Source of the DNA: Deinococcus marmoris
GTDB taxonomy: Bacteria > Deinococcota > Deinococci > Deinococcales > Deinococcaceae
Direction: 5' to 3'
Assembly (NCBI RefSeq): GCF_001949125.1
Contig: NZ_MSTI01000123.1
Coordinates: 1-33,186 of the forward strand
Length of the DNA stretch: 33,186 nt
In this document: positions 8,431 through 16,191 of the stretch, piece by piece
Layout: every line of letters starts with the position of its first letter
How positions within the stretch are numbered: position 1 is the first letter of the stretch
Notes under the pieces: generated by a model
Told to the model about the DNA's origin: nothing
The model's input: the letters and a program-made list of their open reading frames with translations, nothing else
Databases searched by the model: none
Translations under genes and position numbers: made by a program

Positions 8431-9823
8431 TGATGTCCTCCCAGGTGGGGGCGGCCCCCTGCGGCTTCCACTGGCCCTTTCTCTGCTGGCTGACGCGCTC
8501 CTCGGAGGTGCCTTCGGTGATCACTTCGTAAAGCGTGGCCTTCTTGCCTTTCGCCTTCCGCAGAATGCGGCCCAGGCGCTGAATGTATTCGCGCTCGGTG
8601 GCGGTGCCCGATAGCATCACGCCCACAGACGCTTCAGGCACGTCCACACCCTCGTTCAGTACCCGGCTGGTGGTCAGGATGCGGTAGGAACCGTCCCGGA
8701 ACTTATCAAGCACCCCATGCCGCTCTTTGGTGGGCGTCTGGTGGGTAATGGACGGAATCAGAAATTCACGGCTGATGCGGTAGACCGTCGCGTTGTCGTC
8801 GGTGAAGATGATCGTCCGCTCGTTCGGGTGGTTGGCCAGGATCTCCTCTAAAACCCGCAACTTTCCCTCTGTCCCGTAGGCCAGGGACCGGGCCTCGCGG
8901 TGCGCCAGCATGGCCGCCCGGCCCTGCGGCGAGCCACTGCTCATGATGAACTGCTTCCAGCCGTCCAGGGAGCCAAGTTTGATGTTGTTCAGGCGCAGGA
9001 AATGGTTGCGCTGCCCAATGAGACCGTCGTAGCGGGCCTGTTCGGCATGGCTCAGCCGCACCTTGATCACCACCTCGCGGTAATCGGCCAGCGTGGTTCC
9101 GGCCAGGTCTTCGGGGGCACAGGAATAGACCACCGGGCCGAGCAGGGTGTCCAGATCGCGTTCCCGCCCGTCGCTGCGCTTGAGGGTGGCCGACAGCCCC
9201 AGCCGATAGGGGGCCAGACTCATCTCAGCGATGACGCGCGTGAAGTCACTGGGCAGGTGGTGGCACTCGTCGCAGATCAGCAGCGCGTACTTCCCCGCCA
9301 GGTCTTCGGCGTGGATGGCGGCGGAATCGTAGGTGGACACCAGAATCGGGGTGTCGTCATGGCTGCCCCCACCGAGGAGGCCAATGTTGGCGTCGGGGAA
9401 GGCCGCCACCAGTCCTGAATACCATTGCTGCAACAGGTCCAGCGTCGGCACGCAGATCAGCGCACTGCGGGGGGTGTCCCGCAAAGCGAGCTGCGCCACC
9501 AGCGTCTTGCCCGCCCCGGTGGGGAGTTCGACGGTGCCTCTTCTTCCTGCTTCCTTCCAGGCTTTGAGCGCACCGAGCTGATGGGCGTAGGGCGGCAGCT
9601 CACGGGCCACCGACAGTTCGAGTTTGGCGAAGTTGGTCGCGTCGTCCTTGAAGGTCAGTCCCTGCGCCCGCAGCGCTTCCACGATGGCGCGGTAATGCTG
9701 CCCCCTGGCGCGGTAGTTCTGGCTTCTGGCGTCCCAGGTGAAGAATTCAGAGACGCAGGCGGGAACCGCTGACATCACCAGGGTTCCTCGGTCCAGACGC
9801 AGTGGCGCGCTCATTCCAGCCAT
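8417..9823 (-). CDS. XPB-like superfamily 2 DNA helicase
   Basis: A 468-residue SF2 helicase. Motifs in order: Q/AH-like HQLGALKAW (81-89), Walker A PTGAGKT (101-107), Walker B DECHH (185-189, a DEAH variant), SAT (211-213), IIFTDD (338-343), GVDVPEA (392-398) and QRLGRILRK (415-423). Size and order fit bacterial/archaeal XPB (RAD25-like), which unwinds DNA 3'-5' in repair. The region before Walker A (about 1-80) would hold the damage-recognition-like domain. It overlaps the downstream bax1-like gene, which supports the XPB-Bax1 identification for both. Deinococcus radiodurans is known to carry an XPB homologue. The start ATG 9823 is used; ATG 9814 (MSAPLR) is also possible. Confidence 0.9.
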   Translation of the reverse strand: MAGMSAPLRLDRGTLVMSAVPACVSEFFTWDARSQNYRARGQHYRAIVEALRAQGLTFKDDATNFAKLELSVARELPPYAHQLGALKAWKEAGRRGTVELPTGAGKTLVAQLALRDTPRSALICVPTLDLLQQWYSGLVAAFPDANIGLLGGGSHDDTPILVSTYDSAAIHAEDLAGKYALLICDECHHLPSDFTRVIAEMSLAPYRLGLSATLKRSDGRERDLDTLLGPVVYSCAPEDLAGTTLADYREVVIKVRLSHAEQARYDGLIGQRNHFLRLNNIKLGSLDGWKQFIMSSGSPQGRAAMLAHREARSLAYGTEGKLRVLEEILANHPNERTIIFTDDNATVYRISREFLIPSITHQTPTKERHGVLDKFRDGSYRILTTSRVLNEGVDVPEASVGVMLSGTATEREYIQRLGRILRKAKGKKATLYEVITEGTSEERVSQQRKGQWKPQGAAPTWEDINAPD

Positions 9824-9865
9824 GTTAAAGGCCAGGCGCTATGTTCACCCTGCGCCAGACGCCAT

Positions 9866-10906
9866 TTACTCGCAGGCCCGTCCGTCGCCGTCGCGGTCCA
9901 GCTTGCGGCTGTAGCCCGGCTGACCGGAGAGCAGCGGCGCTTTGCCTGCGGCGCGCACAGCGGCGCAGTTGGGATAGGTCACCGAACTGGGCAAAGCTGG
10001 GACCACTGGGGGGGTAACCCGTGGGGGGACGGGTTGGGGCGTCACGCGCGGCGGAGCGGCCTGGGGCGTCGTCCCCGTCCCTTTCTCGGCCATCAGGCTG
10101 TATTTCCCGCCGGGCTGCACCGTGATCGTCACGGTGCCGTTGAGGTCCGTACGGTAAATGGCGGCCCCCACGCCTTTGTAGAGGGCCAGTGCCTCCGAGG
10201 TGGGATGCCCGTAGTTGTTCGGGCCAACACTGATCACGACGTTGCTGGGCCGCACCGCCTTCAACCATGCGGGATTGTCCCCGTTCTTCGCGCCGTGGTG
10301 GATGCTCTTGTACACGTCGATGGGGCCGAGTTTGCTGGCCGGATAGGCCCTCAACCAGCCCTGTGTCTCGGCGGTCTCGCTGTCTCCGGTCATCAGCGCC
10401 TTGAACGTGCCGTATTCGATGAGCAGGCCGACGCTGTTGAGGTTCTGATCGGTCTTCGGCATGCCGAGGGGTGGGGGCAGCACCGTGACTTTCACGCTGC
10501 CCAGGTTGATCACCTGATCTTTCGCCAGCAGCCCCTGGGTGCCAGCGGCCTGGACCGCTGCCGTCAACTTGCCGAAGGTCTGCGTCGTCCCAGCAATCCC
10601 ATTGTTCAAAAAGAATTTGGGTTTGAACAACTGGACCGCCGGGATCAGGCCGGTGATGTGGTCCGCATCGGCGTGAGATGCGGCCACGACAGCCAGAGAT
10701 TTGACGCCGTATTGGGTCAGCAGTTCCGTCATGCGCTTTTCTGACCTTCCCCCGTCATATAGCAGGCTCTGGCCTTCAGGAGCCGTGATCAACACGGCGT
10801 CCCCCTGCCCGACATCCAGGAAGCGGATGGTCAGCACGCCGGGGGGGGCGGTCTGGGCCAGTGTGCCTCCACCCAGCAGGGCGGCCAGCATCAGGACGCG
10901 CCTCAC
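9866..10906 (-). CDS. Secreted ComEC-like metallo-beta-lactamase-fold hydrolase with Excalibur domain
   Basis: A 346-residue exported protein. The N-terminus (MRRVLMLAALLGGGTLAQ) is a signal peptide, cleaved near residue 18. The MBL fold follows: FLDVGQGDA (29-37), metal-binding SHADADH (77-83), MTGDSET and IHHGAKNG, all as in ComEC/Rec2-related hydrolases. A proline-rich linker leads to a C-terminal Excalibur domain ending DRDGDGRACE, a calcium-binding extracellular module. Likely role: an extracellular or periplasmic nuclease/phosphodiesterase; the substrate is not shown. GTG start 10906 overlaps the stop of the DUF3006 gene (GTGA), so the two are translationally coupled. Confidence 0.88.
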   Translation of the reverse strand: MRRVLMLAALLGGGTLAQTAPPGVLTIRFLDVGQGDAVLITAPEGQSLLYDGGRSEKRMTELLTQYGVKSLAVVAASHADADHITGLIPAVQLFKPKFFLNNGIAGTTQTFGKLTAAVQAAGTQGLLAKDQVINLGSVKVTVLPPPLGMPKTDQNLNSVGLLIEYGTFKALMTGDSETAETQGWLRAYPASKLGPIDVYKSIHHGAKNGDNPAWLKAVRPSNVVISVGPNNYGHPTSEALALYKGVGAAIYRTDLNGTVTITVQPGGKYSLMAEKGTGTTPQAAPPRVTPQPVPPRVTPPVVPALPSSVTYPNCAAVRAAGKAPLLSGQPGYSRKLDRDGDGRACE

Positions 10907-11190
10907 AGGTCAATGTCTCCGTCGGGCGCTTTAGCGTTCAGGCTGTCGAGCTGGCGCTGGCCGAGGGCATGGCGACGGTCCGTTTCATCGTGGTCAATCT
11001 CGATGTCCACATCGCCGCCCTGCACGTCGATTTGAATGACGTCACCTTCTTTAATTCCTTTGGGCAGACTCGACAGCCGCCAATCCTCGGTGGTTCCGTC
11101 CGGCAACTCGACGCGCGCCACCTTTCCCTCGATGCCGTCGATGATGACGTGGCTGATACCCAACTCCTCGTGCTGCTGCTCAGATGCCAT
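10903..11190 (-). CDS. DUF3006 family protein
   Basis: A 95-residue acidic protein. The core IIDGIEGKVARVELPDGT ... LPKGIKEGDVIQID matches DUF3006, a small beta-rich family often encoded next to ComEC-like MBL proteins. No signal peptide. It directly precedes and overlaps the MBL gene, which supports a shared job, perhaps assembly or regulation of the secreted enzyme; the exact role is unknown. It starts 8 bp after the SDR stop on the same strand, so all three may form one operon. Confidence 0.75.
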   Translation of the reverse strand: MASEQQHEELGISHVIIDGIEGKVARVELPDGTTEDWRLSSLPKGIKEGDVIQIDVQGGDVDIEIDHDETDRRHALGQRQLDSLNAKAPDGDIDL

Positions 11191-11198
11191 GCCTCACG

Positions 11199-11954
11199 CT
11201 AACGCACGTAGGACGCCCCGTTGATATCCAGCGTCGCCCCGGTCATGTGCCGCACCAGCCCGGAGGCCAGGAAGACCACGGTGGCGGCCACATCCTCGGG
11301 TGGGGCCGCGTCCCCCAGCGGGAACTCCTGGGCCAGCTCCGCAGCGTGTTCATTCAGGTACGCCTCGGCCATCTCGGTGCGGACCCAGCCGGGGGCCACC
11401 GCGTAGGCGAGGACGCCCTCATGGGCAAAACCCCGGGCAATCGAGCGGGTCAGGGCGATCACGCCGCCTTTCGAGGCGGCGTAATGCATGGCGTTGGGCT
11501 GGTCTCCCCGGAAGGCCGCCCGGCTGGCGATATTAATGATGATGCCGCCCCCGTGGCCCCGGAAGTGCCCGATGGCCTCCCGGCAGGTGTCCGCCACGCT
11601 GAGCAGATTGACCTGCAAGGTCTCTCTCCAGACGGCGGACCACGCTTCCAGGGGATCGTCCACGGTGACGGGTGGCGCGATCCCCGCGTTGTTCACCAGC
11701 ACATCGACGCGGCCCTGCCATGCAACGGCGTTCTGAAATAGCCTGACGGCTTCCCCTTCCTGGGCCAGATCACCAGTCAGAAGGTGAATCCGGTCTGCGC
11801 CGAACTCTTCAATTAGCGCCTCACCGCCCTGCCCGCTGCGGCCCAGGTGGGCGGCCACCGACGCGCCCACGTCCAGCAGACTGCGGACACAGACCGCGCC
11901 AATGCCACGCGAGGCCCCGGTCACGAACACCACTTTGCCGTCCAGATTGATCAT
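11199..11954 (-). CDS. Short-chain dehydrogenase/reductase
   Basis: A 251-residue classical SDR, an NAD(P)-dependent oxidoreductase of unknown substrate. Seen: cofactor motif TGASRGIG (12-19), NNAG (88-91), catalytic Ser144 (NIASRAAF), Tyr158 and Lys162 (YAASK), and a C-terminal FLASGLVRHMTGATLDINGA, where family members have the GxxxxVDGG-like element (here DINGA). Length and order are complete. The preference for NADPH is suggested by the Arg in TGASRGIG but is not certain. First gene of a likely minus-strand operon with the DUF3006 and MBL genes. Confidence 0.92.
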   Translation of the reverse strand: MINLDGKVVFVTGASRGIGAVCVRSLLDVGASVAAHLGRSGQGGEALIEEFGADRIHLLTGDLAQEGEAVRLFQNAVAWQGRVDVLVNNAGIAPPVTVDDPLEAWSAVWRETLQVNLLSVADTCREAIGHFRGHGGGIIINIASRAAFRGDQPNAMHYAASKGGVIALTRSIARGFAHEGVLAYAVAPGWVRTEMAEAYLNEHAAELAQEFPLGDAAPPEDVAATVVFLASGLVRHMTGATLDINGASYVR

Positions 11955-12064
11955 GCCTGCCAGTCAAGCATACAGACGCCTATGTCCATGCTCTATCCGG
12001 GCACAGGTCAAAAGCCTGTGTCAGACGCATTCATTGCGCTGAGAAAAGAATCGGGGCGCATGGG

Positions 12065-12093
12065 TTGACAGCGGCTGCATACCGCCTTATATT
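12065..12093 (+). promoter_or_regulatory. Consensus sigma-70 promoter pointing into a terminator
   Basis: TTGACA (12065-12070), exactly 17 bp, then TATATT (12088-12093). The predicted start lies near 12100, immediately before the hairpin at 12103-12125. No plus-strand gene follows, so its output would be a very short or attenuated RNA, unless the match is chance. Confidence 0.45.
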
Positions 12094-12102
12094 TAAGGAA
12101 TC

Positions 12103-12127
12103 AAAGCGGCCTTTCGGGCCGCTTTTT
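12103..12127. terminator. Hairpin terminator
   Basis: Perfect 9-bp stem AAAGCGGCC (12103-12111) / GGCCGCTTT (12117-12125) with loop TTTCG, followed on the plus strand by two further T. On the minus strand it lies 7 bp beyond the stop of the secreted-protein gene at 12134, which it most likely terminates, though the minus-strand T-tract is short. Confidence 0.75.
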
Positions 12128-12133
12128 CCTTGT

Positions 12134-12655
12134 CTACTTGAGTTTGAGCGAACCTAATGCCTTGTCGAACACGCCCCGCTGGGCCGCAGTCGCGGCAGGT
12201 CCCGTGGTGAACTGGACACTCAGCAGGTTGCGTTTGCTCACCCCATGCCAGTACTGCAAGCGCACCACGGCTCCATTGGCCTTGAGCGTCAAGTCGTACA
12301 CCCGCTCGGTCCCTTTAACTCCGCCCGCTGTCCGTGGACGGTCACCCACCCGCTTCAGGGTGGCCAGCCCACCGCCCGTGAGCGATCCCTCGACGCCCCC
12401 GATGAACTCCTTCAAAGCGGCGGCGTCATTGCCCTTGCTCTGATACGGGGCGAAGAAGAGTTGCAGGACGGCGGGCGGGGGGGTGCCAGGGGCCAGCACC
12501 GTGATGCCGGGTAAGTTATTGGGGTAGGGCCGCTGTTCCCAGCCCGCAGGGACGTCGGCGGTGAATGGAGCCTGGGTGTTCTTGAGGGGGACGGCCAGCG
12601 CCGCACCTGTCAGAGCCGAGGTGAGTAGAAACGCCCTGTGAATGGAGGAAGACAT
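12134..12655 (-). CDS. Secreted protein of unknown function
   Basis: A 173-residue protein with a signal peptide (hydrophobic 8-21, cleavage after ALA at 21). The mature part opens with FTADVPAGWEQRPYP and continues as a single alpha/beta domain with a C-terminal helix (FDKALGSLKL). This order recalls the PsbP/DcrB-like fold of exported bacterial proteins, but the match is weak and no catalytic residue stands out. ATG start 12655. It is divergent from the small paralogue gene at 12770 and is followed by the hairpin at 12103-12127. Confidence 0.65.
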   Translation of the reverse strand: MSSSIHRAFLLTSALTGAALAVPLKNTQAPFTADVPAGWEQRPYPNNLPGITVLAPGTPPPAVLQLFFAPYQSKGNDAAALKEFIGGVEGSLTGGGLATLKRVGDRPRTAGGVKGTERVYDLTLKANGAVVRLQYWHGVSKRNLLSVQFTTGPAATAAQRGVFDKALGSLKLK

Positions 12656-12694
12656 GAATCAGAGCATAGAGAGAGGACCGTCTCCAGAGACAGC

Positions 12695-12710
12695 CCTAAT
12701 TTGATTTAGG
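12695..12710. promoter_or_regulatory. Short dyad in a divergent promoter region
   Basis: CCTAA (12695-12699), 6 bp, TTAGG (12706-12710) between the divergent genes starting at 12655 and about 12770. Possible operator; only 5-bp arms, so weak. Confidence 0.25.
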
Positions 12711-12769
12711 ACTTGTCGGTGACTTCCCGAGGGCGTCGTCAGACGTGCGCGCTGTTTTTCCCTGCCCCC

Positions 12770-13054
12770 GTGCAGTCTTATCCTGCGACCACCACGCGCC
12801 TGCCTGACCTGACCCCGGCTGAACTGGCCGGTCTGCTGACCCGCGCCTACGCCGCCGACTATGGCGAACCAGGCGACGCCCCCAGCGCTGCTGAATGCAC
12901 CGCTCTGGCGGATTATCTGGGCTGCCACGAGGAGATGCGCGCTGCCGCCTTCGCTGTGTGGTGCCAGGAGTTGAACGGCGTGACCGAGGACGAGGCCGAA
13001 TACTGGCTGGATGTGGAGTTCATCGAGCCGTGTCATGAGGAGCGCGCCGTCTAA
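12770..13054 (+). CDS. Small conserved unknown protein, copy 2
   Basis: About 94 residues from GTG 12770; TTG 12713 would add 19 unconserved residues. The blocks PDLTPAELAGLL, YAADYGEPGDAPS and ALADYLGCHEEMRA match the protein at 6625-6846 in the same order, so this is a paralogue or a family member. The C-terminus is acidic (TEDEAEYWLDVEFIEPCHEE). No known domain; function unknown. It converges with the membrane protein gene ending at 13066, 11 bp away. No strong ribosome site precedes either start, so the start is uncertain. Confidence 0.6.
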   Translation: MQSYPATTTRLPDLTPAELAGLLTRAYAADYGEPGDAPSAAECTALADYLGCHEEMRAAAFAVWCQELNGVTEDEAEYWLDVEFIEPCHEERAV

Positions 13055-13065
13055 CGGGACCACCT

Positions 13066-13476
13066 TCACCAGCGCCTGGACCGCCCCGCCATCTGCGCGC
13101 CGATCAGCAGTCCAGGCAATGCGGGCAGGGTGTAGAGCAGCAGGAACCCGGCCAGCGTCGCACTCCCCAGCACTTCGCCTAACGGGCGGCCCAGCGCGGC
13201 GGACAAGGGACTGCCCAGCCACGCCACCGCCGCCCAGAGGCCGCCGGACAATCCAGCGTTCTGCACGGTCAGGGCGGCCCAGCGCACACTCAGAAGGATC
13301 GCCGTCTGAAGGGCCAGGGCAGGCAACAAGGCCACCACGCCCCGCCAGCCGGGCGCGGCACGTCCGGCGAGGCCGCCCAGCACCAGCGGTCCCAGCAGCG
13401 GCACCCAGCCCACCAGCACGGCCACCAGGAGCAGCATGACGGCGTGAATCCACGTTGGACCATTGCCCCGGTTCAT
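13066..13476 (-). CDS. Small integral membrane protein
   Basis: A 136-residue, very hydrophobic protein with about four membrane segments (near 12-35, 45-70, 78-95 and 105-127) and a basic C-terminus (GRSRRW). No family recognised. Its ATG shares one base with the stop of the HNH gene (TGATG), indicating translational coupling. It is the last gene of a run on the minus strand that begins near 15254. Confidence 0.65.
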   Translation of the reverse strand: MNRGNGPTWIHAVMLLLVAVLVGWVPLLGPLVLGGLAGRAAPGWRGVVALLPALALQTAILLSVRWAALTVQNAGLSGGLWAAVAWLGSPLSAALGRPLGEVLGSATLAGFLLLYTLPALPGLLIGAQMAGRSRRW

Positions 13477-13787
13477 CAGGGAATGACGCTCTCGAACAGC
13501 GTGCCCCGGCGGTCCTCGGTCACGTCCCGGAACAGTTCGGGAAACAGGCTGGGCATCCCTTTCCGGGCGCAGCGCAGGTGGTATTCGATGTGGGCGTGAT
13601 AGCGCTGGCTGGGCAACACCAGCAGGTTGGCTGGATCGTTGTTGGTGCTGTCGCCGTCGCGGTGGTGAACGATTTCACCGGGGGCCAGGGGGCGGGCCAG
13701 CATTTGCTCCGCCAGAACACGGTGCAGCGAGCGGACCTTGCCCGCCTTCTTGTCCCTCACCTTGCGGTAGACCTTGCGCCGCTTCAC
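13476..13787 (-). CDS. HNH endonuclease
   Basis: A 103-residue HNH-type nuclease. The motif IVHHRDGDSTNNDPANLLVL (39-58) supplies the HH pair (41-42) and the two Asn (50, 54) of HNH_3-like enzymes. A basic N-terminus (MKRRKVYRKVRDKK) may bind DNA. Such short stand-alone HNH proteins are common in phage and mobile DNA, but here it sits in a run of chromosomal-looking small genes, overlapping the membrane gene downstream. Target unknown. Confidence 0.85.
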   Translation of the reverse strand: MKRRKVYRKVRDKKAGKVRSLHRVLAEQMLARPLAPGEIVHHRDGDSTNNDPANLLVLPSQRYHAHIEYHLRCARKGMPSLFPELFRDVTEDRRGTLFESVIP

Positions 13788-13804
13788 TCTCCGTCCCCCC
13801 TGGG

Positions 13805-14329
13805 CTACTGCAACAAGTCTTCGCTTCCATCTGCTGGCCAGCGCCGCGAGAGAGCAGCAGCCACCAAACCCCCAGCCAAATACCAGCCTACCGTCAGCAA
13901 CGGCGTCATGGGAAAGCGTGATCCTGGTTGACCGCCCAGCCCAAGAGGCCGGGGCAGCACCATCGCCCCCACGCCCGCCGCCAAGCCCAGCGCCCCGCCG
14001 CGTTCCCAGGCCCCCTGACGCGCACCCAGCCCCACCAGACCGAAGTAGACCGTGTTGGACACCAGATCCCCCAGCAAGGTCCAGCGGTACAGGGCCGCGC
14101 CGTGGGGTGGGTCCACGCCCAGGGCGTCCAGCGATCCGGCCAGGGCACGCTCACCGATCACCTCGATGCGGGGCGCGTGGGGCAACGCCCGCCGCACCGT
14201 TTCGTTGAGCAGGGTCACGGTGACGGCTCCGGCCAGACCTATTGCCCCTAATCGGATCAGGCGGGCGCGGCGCTGCTGGGAGGACGCAGGAACTGGGGCG
14301 GACGGATCAGAACGGTCATCTTCAGACAT
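13805..14329 (-). CDS. Membrane protein of unknown function
   Basis: A 174-residue protein from ATG 14329, chosen because CTGGAGG precedes it; an upstream ATG at 14386 would overlap the YidD gene. A hydrophilic N-terminus (1-25) precedes about four hydrophobic segments, the first at LIRLGAIGLAGAVTVTLL. The sequence RWTLLGDLVSNTVYFGLVG recalls a family of small bacterial integral membrane proteins, but none is named with confidence. It is 22 bp downstream of the YidD-like gene and 17 bp upstream of the HNH gene. Confidence 0.65.
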   Translation of the reverse strand: MSEDDRSDPSAPVPASSQQRRARLIRLGAIGLAGAVTVTLLNETVRRALPHAPRIEVIGERALAGSLDALGVDPPHGAALYRWTLLGDLVSNTVYFGLVGLGARQGAWERGGALGLAAGVGAMVLPRPLGLGGQPGSRFPMTPLLTVGWYLAGGLVAAALSRRWPADGSEDLLQ

Positions 14330-14351
14330 GGGAACCTCCAGAGGGGGCACT

Positions 14352-14636
14352 TCAGCCGCAGCGGAAGGGAATGGGGAGCGGGCCACAGCAACAGACGCCC
14401 CGGACGCGGGGACCGCCCGTAACCTGAAGATGGCCGTACGCCTGGCGACAGGCCGCCAGACGGGACGTGATGGCGGACAGATTCAGCCCCTCATCCCGGA
14501 TGGTCTGGGCAATGGCGGCGGAGCAGGACGCCCCACCGTAAAAGGCCGCATGGGCGCAACGAAAGCCTTTATGGGGTGAGAGCCAGCGCTGGTACAGCGC
14601 GATGCCAGCCAGGGCCAGCGTGTCAGGGGAAAGCAT
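14352..14636 (-). CDS. yidD: YidD-like protein, membrane protein insertion efficiency factor
   Basis: A 94-residue protein. LYQRWLSPHKGFRCAHAAF followed by GGASCSAAIAQTIRDEGL fits the YidD pattern (LYQ-x-LSP-x-x-G-x-C, then a Cys-Ser-x-(Y/A)-A motif), including the two conserved cysteines, and belongs to the divergent branch with CAH and GGxSCSA. YidD is thought to help YidC-mediated insertion. The extra C-terminal cysteines (VCCCG) are unusual. ATG start 14636. It is unlinked to yidC here, so a variant function is possible. Confidence 0.6.
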   Translation of the reverse strand: MLSPDTLALAGIALYQRWLSPHKGFRCAHAAFYGGASCSAAIAQTIRDEGLNLSAITSRLAACRQAYGHLQVTGGPRVRGVCCCGPLPIPFRCG

Positions 14637-14726
14637 GGCCTGAGCCTAGAGGGACTGAGGCGCAGAGCAGTTGAGGAAGGGGTAAAGGGATGACCGGAGA
14701 ACCAGAGGGGTTGCTCCATCCAGTGG

Positions 14727-15254
14727 TCACCTGCCATTGATCCCCTCCAGAGAGTCAACCTCGGCGATGAGTGCCTGGCGAAACGCTTCACTCTCCTGGG
14801 AAGTGTCCTGGCTGGCGGAATGGTATCGCGCCAGCACCAGGGGCCAGTGCCGGAAGCCGACTTCGGCGGCAGTGGCGGCAAGCGCTTCATCTGAATATTC
14901 GTCCTCGTAAGCCTCGATGAACAGCGCGGCCCACAGTCCCTGTTCCGTGTGGGCGAGGTCCCGTGCGCGGCGGGCCGGGTCTTCCAGGCTGAAGGTGAAG
15001 AACACCAGATGATCCGCTTCCTGGCGCACCGCCACAACGGTGGTGCCGGACTCCCAGAGGGGCATCACGGGTGTTCCGGTGGGGCCAGCGCCGATCAGCG
15101 GTCTGTCTCCAGCGCCGTAAAGTTTTGTCACCCGTTGCACGCGAAACTCAAACACGGTGGGCGAATACAGGCTGAGGGCCATCTCCCGCAGGGCAGGCGA
15201 GAGGGTCAGGCGTTGGAGGGCAGCGGCGCGCTGGGCTTCGGGGACGATGGCCAC
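14727..15254 (-). CDS. Hypothetical protein, 175 residues
   Basis: Translation from GTG 15254 (VAIVPEAQRAAALQRL); the longer open frame upstream overlaps the polymerase gene and is not protein-like. The protein is acidic and soluble. A strand-rich core (SPTVFEFRVQRVTKLYG, PLWESGTTVVAVR) is followed by helices with EAYEDEYSDEALAATAAEVGF. The layout faintly resembles SMI1/KNR4 (SUKH) proteins, often immunity proteins, but this is speculative and no toxin is adjacent. It lies 29 bp after the dnaE2-like stop on the same strand. Confidence 0.55.
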   Translation of the reverse strand: MAIVPEAQRAAALQRLTLSPALREMALSLYSPTVFEFRVQRVTKLYGAGDRPLIGAGPTGTPVMPLWESGTTVVAVRQEADHLVFFTFSLEDPARRARDLAHTEQGLWAALFIEAYEDEYSDEALAATAAEVGFRHWPLVLARYHSASQDTSQESEAFRQALIAEVDSLEGINGR

Positions 15255-15283
15255 CGGGCGAGCGTAACACCCGGCTGGACGGC

Positions 15284-16036
15284 TCAATCTGCTGCGCTGG
15301 CCCAGTTGCCCAGCGGCAGTTCGCTGAGCCGTTTCACTTTGATCGTCACCGCCCGGCCCTGCACCGTGGCCTCGCCCTGCACGATCAGCGCCCGAGCGTC
15401 GCGCAGCAGGACGCGGTGGGCCTCCCACAAGTCCGGGGAGATGATGGCCTGGACGCGGTTTGACCCGTCTTCCAGCACGAAGAAAGCGAACCCCTTCGCT
15501 GTCGGTGGCCGCTGCTTCGTGACCACCAGGCCCGCCGTCCACGCCTCCCGCCCGTGGCGCAGTCCTGCCAGTGGCACGCAGCCCACGTCACGCAGCCGCG
15601 CCCGGTGGGCGTCCAGCGGATGACGCCCGGACTCTGAAATCCCCTTGGTCTCCAGATCGAGAAACAGCAATTCATCGGGGGAAAGGGCGGACAACTCAGG
15701 CGGTTCGGCCTGCGGACCCAGCAGACCGCGCGTGCCGGGCTTGCGGGCATTGGCGATGGTGTGCAGCACGTAGAACGCCTCACGGCGGTTTTTCTGGGCG
15801 TCCACAGCATCAAACGCTCCAGCTTTCGCCAACGTGTCCAGGGCGTCGCGCTTGATTTCCACCCGATCATAGAAGTCCTCGACACTGGCGTACTTACCGC
15901 CCGTCAGGCGCTCCTGCACGATCAGCCGCGCCGCCGCCTCGCTCACGCCCTCCACGGTGGACAGGGGCAGCCGGACGGTGCGTGTGTTCTCTGCGCGGTA
16001 CGACATTCCAGAGCGGTTGATGCATACGCCGCGCAA
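15284..16036 (-). pseudogene. dnaE2: dnaE2-like error-prone polymerase, 3' part cut off by a MITE
   Basis: C-terminal 250 residues of a DNA polymerase III alpha/DnaE2-like protein, separated from the 5' part by the MITE at 16040-16191. Its frame begins LRGVCINRSGMSYRAEN, which continues the upstream part exactly once the MITE is removed. Content: the end of the fingers, tandem helix-hairpin-helix DNA-binding region (STVEGVSEAAARLIVQER ... LDTLAKAGAFD), and an OB-fold-like end (VQAIISPDLWEAHRVLL). These parts hold DNA and contact partners, so their loss should impair the enzyme. A TTG at 16036 could in principle start a separate polypeptide, but no ribosome site is evident. Confidence 0.85.
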
Positions 16037-16039
16037 TGA

Positions 16040-16191
16040 TACGGACTCCGAATAAAAAGCGCAGACTGGAGCATCGCTAAATTCTATTCAACCATCATTG
16101 TTCGCCACAGTGCCGCCGACAACCCGATCTCTTCACCCAGCACATCCTGTTCCACTGGTGGCCTCTATACGGTAATTAAGCGGAATCCGTA
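16040..16191. mobile_element. 152-bp MITE inserted in the dnaE2-like gene
   Basis: Terminal inverted repeats: TACGGACTCCGAATAAAA from 16040 and TACGGATTCCGCTTAATT reading inward from 16191 (10 of the first 11 bases identical, then partial). It is flanked by the 3-bp direct repeat TGA (16037-16039 and 16192-16194; TCA on the coding strand), a TNA-type target duplication as made by some IS5-family groups. It has no room for a transposase. Removing it with one TSD copy rejoins the polymerase frame at RRWGVS-LRGVC. The autonomous parent element is not in this window. Confidence 0.85.

Noticed and set aside
9825..10268. 147-residue frame in the MBL gene
   Set aside because: Arg/Pro-rich out-of-frame translation of the same DNA.
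10034..10744. Long plus-strand open frame over the MBL gene
   Set aside because: Antisense shadow of a GC-rich gene whose MBL and Excalibur motifs are unmistakable on the other strand.
12659..13453. 264-residue minus-strand open frame
   Set aside because: Overlaps two better genes (12770-13054 plus, 13066-13476 minus) and is Arg/Gly/Pro-rich low-complexity translation, typical of a shadow frame.
14727..15542. Long reading of the 175-residue gene
   Set aside because: The extension upstream of 15254 is Arg/Gly-rich and overlaps the polymerase C-terminal part; GTG 15254 fits better.
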